Positions 5,921-10,974 of a stretch of DNA of 10,974 nucleotides are shown here, in pieces. The DNA is taken from positions 1 to 10,974 of the forward strand of contig NZ_JAPJNQ010000073.1 of NCBI RefSeq assembly GCF_030826625.1, written 5' to 3'. The DNA comes from Corynebacterium sp. Its GTDB lineage: Bacteria > Actinomycetota > Actinomycetes > Mycobacteriales > Mycobacteriaceae. A model generated the notes under the pieces. The model worked only from the letters and a program-made list of their open reading frames with translations, was not told the DNA's origin and searched no databases. Numbering within the stretch: position 1 is the first letter of the stretch; every line of letters starts with the position of its first letter. Position numbers and translations under genes: made by a program.

Positions 5921-6621
5921 GTGAATCGCTCAACACCGAGCCCGGCGCGCAGCTGCGCGAAAAACTTGCAGCATGGCCGAAGCTGCTCAATCGCGTCGAT
6001 GCCTCCTGGTACCCGGTGCTCGCCACTGTTGCCGATGACATCGTCGCCGCGATGAACCATGCGAGCCAAGCAGACTACCTGCCAGCAGAAGACGACGTCT
6101 TCCGCGCATTGTCCCTGCCGCTGGATAAGGTCCGCGTGCTCATCGTCGGCCAAGACCCATACCCCACGCCGGGGCACGCCATGGGCCTGTCTTTTTCCAC
6201 CCACCCGGCAGCGACCGGGGCACCGCCACGATCACTCGCGAATATCTACCAAGAACTCGCCGCCGATACCGGCCATGCCGTCACCGCCGACGGCGATCTG
6301 CGCCCCTGGCACGACCAAGGCGTGTTGCTGCTCAACCGGGTGCTCACCGTCGCGCCGGGCCAAGCAGGCTCGCACCGCAAACAAGGTTGGGAGGCAGTCA
6401 CCGAAGCCATCCTGCGCGCACTGCCTGCCGAGAACCTAGTGGCCATTCTGTGGGGCAAACAAGCCCAAGAATGCGAGAAATTCCTCGACTGTCCAGCAAT
6501 CACCAGCCCACACCCCTCACCGCTGTCGGCGCGCCGCGGCTTTTTCGGCTCCCGGCCGTTTAGCCGTGCGAATCAGTACCTTGTAGACCAGGGTTGTCAG
6601 CCAATTGAGTGGAAATTGTAA
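5917..6621 (+). CDS. ung: Uracil-DNA glycosylase, family 1
   Basis: 234 residues; removes uracil from DNA as the first step of base-excision repair. The catalytic water-activating motif GQDPYP has D80 and Y82, the tyrosine that excludes thymine. LLLNRVLTV and AILWGKQAQ follow, then the DNA-intercalation and catalytic-His motif HPSPLS (from H199) and GFFGSRPFSRAN. All active-site elements of family 1 are intact. Two starts are possible. ATG 5902 would add five residues. GTG 5917 is preferred because GGGAGAG (5904-5910) lies 6 bases upstream as a Shine-Dalgarno and GTGA overlaps the thiL stop by 4 bases, typical of coupled genes. The final TAA is also part of a promoter hexamer for the next gene. 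Confidence 0.95.
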   Translation: MSESLNTEPGAQLREKLAAWPKLLNRVDASWYPVLATVADDIVAAMNHASQADYLPAEDDVFRALSLPLDKVRVLIVGQDPYPTPGHAMGLSFSTHPAATGAPPRSLANIYQELAADTGHAVTADGDLRPWHDQGVLLLNRVLTVAPGQAGSHRKQGWEAVTEAILRALPAENLVAILWGKQAQECEKFLDCPAITSPHPSPLSARRGFFGSRPFSRANQYLVDQGCQPIEWKL

Positions 6622-6624
6622 GCT
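6594..6624 (+). promoter_or_regulatory. Candidate leaderless promoter of the DAK2-domain gene, overlapping the ung stop
   Basis: TAAGCT (6619-6624) fits TAnnnT and ends 8 bases before ATG 6633. Its first three bases are the ung stop codon. TTGTCA (6594-6599) matches TTGACA at 5/6 but with a 19-bp spacer. There is no ribosome site before the ATG (the gap reads AGAGCATC), which favours leaderless translation of the transcript from here. Confidence 0.5.
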
Positions 6625-6632
6625 AGAGCATC

Positions 6633-8186
6633 ATGTCTGTGCGCGCGAATACTCCCGATGAGACCACCGGACCTGCCACCCGCCTTGACGGGGCAGGTCT
6701 GCGTCGTTGGGCCCAGCGCGCCGCAGCCGAATTGCAACGTCGGCGCAGCGAAATCAACGGGCTCAACGTCTACCCGGTGCCGGATTCTGATACCGGCTCC
6801 AATATGTCGTTCACCATGGACGCCGCCGTCGCCCAGGCCCAGGACTATCCCGATGAGCAGGTCGCACCAGCACTCGCCATGGGCGCTGCGCGTGGGGCAC
6901 GCGGTAATTCCGGGGTGATCCTGTCGCAGGTACTGCGCGGCATTGCCGATTCCTGCCCAGAAAGCTGCCTGGAAGCCGCACAACTACGCGCGGCACTAGA
7001 CAGCGCCGTCGAGCTCTCCGAAAAAGCCATCGCCGCCCCCGTGGAAGGCACCATCATCAGCGTGCTGCGGGCCTGTGCGCAGGCCACGCTGAGCCCGGAA
7101 TCCGCCGACCTGCTTGCCACCACCCGCCAAGCCCTGCACGCCGGAGAACAAGCACTGGCCGCGACCCCGTCACAGCTTCCCGAACTACGCGAGGCAGGCG
7201 TCGTCGACGCCGGGGGAGTAGGCCTACTGGTGCTCCTGCAATCGCTTGTCGACGAACTCGAAGGCCGCAACCACTCCCAAGCCAGCGCACTCGCCACCGA
7301 CACTTTTGCCTCCCACGCAGACACCACACGCAGCCACAACCTGGAAGTGATGTTCTTTTTCACCGGCGACGTCGACAAGCTCGAAGCCGGCATCAGCCCA
7401 CTTGGCGATAGCCTGATCATCGCCCGCGTCAATGACCACGAAGCCACCGTCCACATCCACAGCGAGCGCGCCGGGGCGGTGCTGGAAACCAGCTTGGAGT
7501 TTGGCCGGCCCAGCGATATCCGTCTAGAGGTGCTGCCGGATGCCAGCGCGTATAGCTCGGATACAGCAGGTGCGAATGCTGCCGCTGGAGCAGGTGCCGA
7601 CGCCAACACCGCAGCTGCTACGCGCCCGCGGCACCGGAAAATGCTCGCGTTAGTGGCCGATGCAAAACTCGCAGAGCTGTTCACCCACACAGGTGCGCAG
7701 GCCGTGACACCGCAGGAATTCGTGCGCGAGCACCTCAACCGTGGTGCGCGCCCAGTGGAATCTGCACCCCCAGAATCATCGCTGGCGCACCTGAGCGTGT
7801 TGTCCAACGGCTATCTCACCGCCACCCAGCACGAGCAGCTGCGCGTACAGGGCGCAGAAGTGATCGCGACGGACTCGGTCTGCGCCGGCATCGCCGCGAT
7901 CTCGGTCTATGACAAAACCTTGCCACCAGCCGAGGCAACTGAAACCATGTGTGAAGCCGCCAACGCCATGCGCACGGCGGTGATCGCCGAACCCGCACGA
8001 TTCGGCGAAGGCCTTGCCGACGAGGTGTTGCGAGTTGCGGCTAACCTAGTTCGCGACGGCGATGAGCAGATCACGGTGCTGAGCCCGCTCGAAGGCGCGA
8101 TCGACGAAGCAGCGCTGGCCGCTCTCGGCGTGGATGTGATCGTTTTCGCCACCGAGACGGGACCGATCGAGCTAGGGGTGGAATGA
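6633..8186 (+). CDS. DAK2 (DhaL)-domain protein, FakA/YloV type
   Basis: 517 residues. The N-terminal DhaL/DAK2 nucleotide-binding domain (about 15-205) has NVYPVPDSDTGSNM (metal-binding aspartates D51, D53), ARGNSGVILSQVLRG (from about 89), and VDAGGVGLLVLL. The rest (about 230-517) is the YloV/FakA-type middle and C-terminal region, which in Staphylococcus FakA contacts the DegV-like FakB partner to make acyl-phosphate from free fatty acid. The consensus PDGDTG is PDSDTG here, a mild change that spares both aspartates. An Ala/Gly-rich linker (about 309-336) separates the middle and C-terminal parts. No FakB/DegV gene is in the window, so fatty-acid kinase activity is inferred. It is directly followed by recG, one base away, an arrangement also known for yloV-recG in Bacillus. 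It could instead be a kinase with another substrate. Confidence 0.88.
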   Translation: MSVRANTPDETTGPATRLDGAGLRRWAQRAAAELQRRRSEINGLNVYPVPDSDTGSNMSFTMDAAVAQAQDYPDEQVAPALAMGAARGARGNSGVILSQVLRGIADSCPESCLEAAQLRAALDSAVELSEKAIAAPVEGTIISVLRACAQATLSPESADLLATTRQALHAGEQALAATPSQLPELREAGVVDAGGVGLLVLLQSLVDELEGRNHSQASALATDTFASHADTTRSHNLEVMFFFTGDVDKLEAGISPLGDSLIIARVNDHEATVHIHSERAGAVLETSLEFGRPSDIRLEVLPDASAYSSDTAGANAAAGAGADANTAAATRPRHRKMLALVADAKLAELFTHTGAQAVTPQEFVREHLNRGARPVESAPPESSLAHLSVLSNGYLTATQHEQLRVQGAEVIATDSVCAGIAAISVYDKTLPPAEATETMCEAANAMRTAVIAEPARFGEGLADEVLRVAANLVRDGDEQITVLSPLEGAIDEAALAALGVDVIVFATETGPIELGVE

Positions 8187-8187
8187 C

Positions 8188-10428
8188 GTGTTGGGGTGGC
8201 GTGATGATCGCAAGCTGGTCGATGTCGTCGGCGAGAAAGAAGGCCGCGCGATTGAGAAGGCCTTTGAATTCGATACTTGCGGCGAGCTGCTCACGCAATG
8301 GCCCCGCACCTTTGCTCGCCTGAATTTCAAACTCACCAGAGATGATATCTCGGCCGAAGAACCACTGACGTTTTATGCCGATGTCGTGAAAATCGAGCAA
8401 GTTAAAACCGGCAAAGAGCGCACCATCATTCATCTCAGTAACAGCGCAGAACTGGTCTTTTTTCACACCAAGGTTTTTGGCGTGTGGGCAGGCGACCGCA
8501 TGCTGGTGACGGGCAAACCGCACTGGTACCGCGATCATCCTACCTTTAGCCACCCGCAGTGCCTGGTGCTGCAAAACCCGAATGATCCCCACGGCGGGAA
8601 ACGGAAATCTCGGTTTCACAGTGGCGGCATGAAACAGCTGGAGCGCTACCCGGGCTTGTCGGAGTTTATTGAATCCCGGCCGTTTATCCCGATCTATCGC
8701 CAGACCAAAGGCTTGGCGACGTGGCGCATTGTGGGTGCGGTCTATGAAATTTTGCGCACGCTGCCCGAGTTGCCGGATCCCACCAATGGTGGCATGTCGC
8801 TTAATGCGGCGCTGGGGCAGATGCATTTTCCGCCGCAGGAGGGCAACGACACCGCCGTTGAGCGTTTGAAATCCCACGAGGCGCTTACGCTCTCGCTGGT
8901 GATGGCGTTGCGCCGGCTGGACGCACAAAAATCGGTGGCAACCCCGCTGCCGCCGGGAGAAAAACAGTGCCAGCTGTTCGCGGGCCTGCCGTATCAGCTC
9001 ACCGCAGACCAGCAGACGGCTTTTGCAGAGATCAGCAATGACCTACAGCAGAATTATCCAATGTCGCGCCTGCTGCAGGGCGAGGTCGGTTCCGGCAAAA
9101 CCGTGGTGGCACTCGCGGCGATGCTGCAGGCGGTTGATAACGACAAGCAAGCCGCCCTGCTTGCCCCCACAGAAGTGTTGGCCACCCAGCACGCCAATAG
9201 CCTGGCCGCCACCTTGGATGCAGCCGGGGTAAAGGCCAACGTCGTGCTGCTGACGGGCTCGTTGCCGGTGAAAGCCAAACGCGAGGCGCTGCTGCAGATT
9301 GTTTCCGGCCAGGCGGATATCGTCGTCGGCACGCATGCGCTGCTGGAAGATTCGGTGGAGTTTTGCGATCTCAGCTTTGTCATCGTCGATGAGCAGCACC
9401 GTTTCGGTGTGGAACAGCGCGATAAGCTGCGCGCGAAGACCTACCCGGTTGCGCATTTGTTGGTGATGACAGCAACCCCGATCCCGCGCACCATCGCGAT
9501 GACGGCCTTCGGTGATCTCGCAGAATCCGTCATCAAGCAATTGCCGCGTGGGCGCCAGCCGATTAATTCGGCGGTGGTGCCGCACGCTAATCACCGGTGG
9601 ACACAGCGGATGTGGCAGCGGTTGGAAGAAGAACTCGCCGCTGGCCGGCAGGCCTATGTGGTGACCCCGCGCATTGACGGCAAGGGTGGGGCCATCGAAA
9701 TCGCCCTAAAGCTTGGCGCGGAGGTCCCGCCGGTTGCGGTGCCGCGTACCGCCCCGGAGGATCTGCACGAGGTCGATCCGTTTGCGCGCTACGGCGATGA
9801 CGAGCGCCCGTTGCCCAAGGACATGCCGGATTTGTTTGCCCCGCCGGAGCGTGAAGTGCTTGACGACGTCCCCACGGAGATCACGGGCGCGCGCATCGGG
9901 GTGCTTTTCGGGCGGATGAGTGGCCCGGATAAAGAGCACGTGATGCAGCAATTCGCCGCTGGGGAGATCAACGTGCTGATCTCTACCACCGTCATTGAGG
10001 TCGGCGTGGACGTCCCGAATGCGACGATGATGATCGTGCGCGAATCCGAACGCTTCGGCTTATCTCAGCTGCACCAGCTGCGTGGCCGGGTGGGCCGTGG
10101 CACGGAAAAGTCGGTGTGCTTGTTCCACACGCTGGCACCGGAGGGCCATCCTGCGAGCCAGCGGCTGCAGGAAATCGCGCAGACGAATAACGGCTTTGAA
10201 GTCGCCCGGGTAGATTTGGATCACCGCAAGGAAGGAAATATGTTCGGCACGTTGCAGGCGGGCGTGCAGCGGCAGCTGGAATTGCTTGATGTTAACAACG
10301 ATGTCGGGATCATCGAGATGGCGAAGTCGCAGGCCCAGAACATTGTGAAGGCTGATTTGGCGATCGCGCGTGCGATGGTCGCTGGCATCGATGATGATTA
10401 CGACTATCAGGCGGTGACCAAGAGCTAG
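8188..10428 (+). CDS. recG: ATP-dependent DNA helicase RecG
   Basis: 746 residues. RecG regresses stalled replication forks and moves Holliday junctions. The N-terminal wedge/OB part covers about 1-150. The helicase core has GEVGSGKT (298-305, Walker A), PTEVLATQH, VVGTHALLED, DEQHRFG (401-407, Walker B), TATPIPRT, VTPRI, GRMSGPDKEHVM, STTVIEVGVDVP, and SERFGLSQLHQLRGRVGRG. The C-terminal motif region reads DLDHRKEGNMFG (around 677-687), where the E. coli-type consensus is RGPGD. The protein is longer than the roughly 690 residues of E. coli RecG. Much of the excess is an acidic, proline-rich insert (about 512-560) between VTPRI and GRMSG, likely a flexible loop in this clade. The start is GTG 8188, one base after the DAK2-gene TGA. 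GGGGTGG at 8175-8181 is the likely ribosome site, and MLGWRDDRKL fits the family start. A short gap and a new promoter separate it from rsmD. Confidence 0.96.
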   Translation: MLGWRDDRKLVDVVGEKEGRAIEKAFEFDTCGELLTQWPRTFARLNFKLTRDDISAEEPLTFYADVVKIEQVKTGKERTIIHLSNSAELVFFHTKVFGVWAGDRMLVTGKPHWYRDHPTFSHPQCLVLQNPNDPHGGKRKSRFHSGGMKQLERYPGLSEFIESRPFIPIYRQTKGLATWRIVGAVYEILRTLPELPDPTNGGMSLNAALGQMHFPPQEGNDTAVERLKSHEALTLSLVMALRRLDAQKSVATPLPPGEKQCQLFAGLPYQLTADQQTAFAEISNDLQQNYPMSRLLQGEVGSGKTVVALAAMLQAVDNDKQAALLAPTEVLATQHANSLAATLDAAGVKANVVLLTGSLPVKAKREALLQIVSGQADIVVGTHALLEDSVEFCDLSFVIVDEQHRFGVEQRDKLRAKTYPVAHLLVMTATPIPRTIAMTAFGDLAESVIKQLPRGRQPINSAVVPHANHRWTQRMWQRLEEELAAGRQAYVVTPRIDGKGGAIEIALKLGAEVPPVAVPRTAPEDLHEVDPFARYGDDERPLPKDMPDLFAPPEREVLDDVPTEITGARIGVLFGRMSGPDKEHVMQQFAAGEINVLISTTVIEVGVDVPNATMMIVRESERFGLSQLHQLRGRVGRGTEKSVCLFHTLAPEGHPASQRLQEIAQTNNGFEVARVDLDHRKEGNMFGTLQAGVQRQLELLDVNNDVGIIEMAKSQAQNIVKADLAIARAMVAGIDDDYDYQAVTKS

Positions 10429-10457
10429 CCGCCCGGCCGGTACTGTATCCACCCGGT

Positions 10458-10463
10458 TAGACT
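10458..10463 (+). promoter_or_regulatory. Candidate -10 element of a leaderless rsmD promoter
   Basis: TAGACT ends exactly 7 bases before the rsmD ATG at 10471, so transcription should begin at that codon. No ribosome site is present (AGTGGGC lies between). The identical hexamer and spacing precede the DUF3515 gene, and TAGGCTAGTGGG precedes gpsA. No clear -35 is seen. Confidence 0.55.
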
Positions 10464-10470
10464 AGTGGGC

Positions 10471-10974
10471 ATGAATCGGATCATTGCAGGTAGTGCTCGC
10501 GGCAGAAAGATCGCGGTGCCAGCAGAAGGAACCCGCCCGACCAGCGACCGCGCCCGGGAGGGGCTGTTTTCCGCATTGAACGCACGCCTGGATTTTCCAG
10601 GTGCGCGCGTGCTGGATCTGTTTGCCGGTTCTGGTGCTTTGGGCCTTGAGGCCGCCAGCCGAGGTGCGAGCAGGGTAGTGCTTGTCGACGATAGCCCGCA
10701 AGCCTGCGAGATCATTCGCGCGAACGCGGCCGTGCTGGCTGATTGCGGCGCCCAGATTGATGTTGTTGGTTCACCCGCACTCGATTACGTGAGCCGCATC
10801 GGGGAAAAATTCGACCTGGTGCTGGCAGACCCACCTTATGCGGTGAGTGAAGCCGATATTGCGGAGATCCTCGACCAGCTACCGCGGATTCTGCACGACG
10901 AGGCGATGGTGGTGATCGAACGGGAGGTACGCTCGCCGGAAACCGCGTGGCCGGACGAGTTCGCACCGACCACG
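10471..10974 (+). CDS. rsmD: 16S rRNA guanine(966)-N2-methyltransferase (3'-truncated by window)
   Basis: 168 codons are visible and the frame is open at the window end; the family is about 185-200 residues, so only the C terminus is missing. RsmD methylates N2 of G966 in 16S rRNA, using S-adenosylmethionine. The N-terminal block MNRIIAGSARGRKIAVP with TRPTSDRAREGLFSAL is diagnostic. The SAM-binding motif DLFAGSGALGLEAASRGA begins at D49. The catalytic DPPY is at 120-123. The start ATG 10471 is set by the N-terminal homology and by the -10 hexamer 7 bases upstream. coaD is commonly the next gene in this clade and would be expected just past the edge. Confidence 0.95.
   Translation, partial: MNRIIAGSARGRKIAVPAEGTRPTSDRAREGLFSALNARLDFPGARVLDLFAGSGALGLEAASRGASRVVLVDDSPQACEIIRANAAVLADCGAQIDVVGSPALDYVSRIGEKFDLVLADPPYAVSEADIAEILDQLPRILHDEAMVVIEREVRSPETAWPDEFAPTT

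Noticed and set aside
6845..7807. 320-codon open frame on the minus strand opposite the DAK2-domain gene
   Set aside because: Its Ser/Ala/Arg-rich composition and lack of motifs are typical of codon-bias shadows; the plus-strand protein has clear DhaL signatures.
8071..8928. 285-codon minus-strand open frame spanning the DAK2/recG junction
   Set aside because: It crosses two real genes in antisense, has no family motif and no start signal.
10429..10457. Intrinsic terminator after recG
   Set aside because: Only a short CCGGCCGG palindrome is present, with no proper stem-loop and no T-tract.
1..10974. Undescribed defence, mobile or biosynthetic system
   Set aside because: Every gene except the DUF3515 protein belongs to a well-known housekeeping family in conserved order; no integrase, transposase, inverted-repeat ends, attachment site or composition break is visible.

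Overview
The window is a GC-rich, gene-dense chromosomal segment of a Corynebacterium or close relative (Mycobacteriales). The gene order leuD / Nudix-phosphatase (mutT1-like) / gpsA / ddl / DUF3515 membrane protein / thiL / ung / DAK2-domain protein / recG / rsmD follows the order I recall for this clade (in Mycobacterium tuberculosis, leuD to the rsmD homologue, with extra genes in between). GTG starts, short intergenic gaps and promoter -10 hexamers of the type TAnnCT or TAGCAT fit this placement. The species cannot be named from the sequence.

Layout. Bases 1-332: the 3' part of leuD (plus strand, cut by the window edge). Bases 400-1395: the Nudix/histidine-phosphatase protein on the minus strand, convergent with leuD. 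Bases 1518-3646: gpsA (phospholipid precursor sn-glycerol-3-phosphate) and ddl (peptidoglycan precursor D-Ala-D-Ala), both plus strand; ddl seems to have its own promoter. Bases 3677-4915: a minus-strand, membrane-anchored, secreted-domain protein with two DUF3515-like repeats, convergent with ddl. Bases 4943-6621: thiL and ung, translationally coupled by a GTGA overlap. Bases 6633-10428: the DAK2-domain protein (fatty-acid-kinase FakA/YloV type) and recG, one base apart. Bases 10471-10974: rsmD, running off the right end.

The genes are core functions: leucine synthesis, nucleotide sanitation, envelope precursors, thiamine diphosphate, DNA repair (Ung, RecG) and rRNA methylation. I see no mobile element, phage, CRISPR, tRNA, rRNA or defence system, and no convincing new multi-gene system. 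The points most worth checking are: (1) the tandem-duplicated DUF3515 protein with low-complexity linkers and an in-frame 15-bp tandem repeat; (2) a recurring promoter design that puts the -10 hexamer 7-8 nt before the ATG, which implies leaderless mRNAs for ddl, the DUF3515 gene, the DAK2 gene and rsmD and corrects the ddl start; (3) a hairpin holding both stop codons of the convergent ddl/DUF3515 pair; (4) the 27-bp divergent spacer between the DUF3515 gene and thiL.
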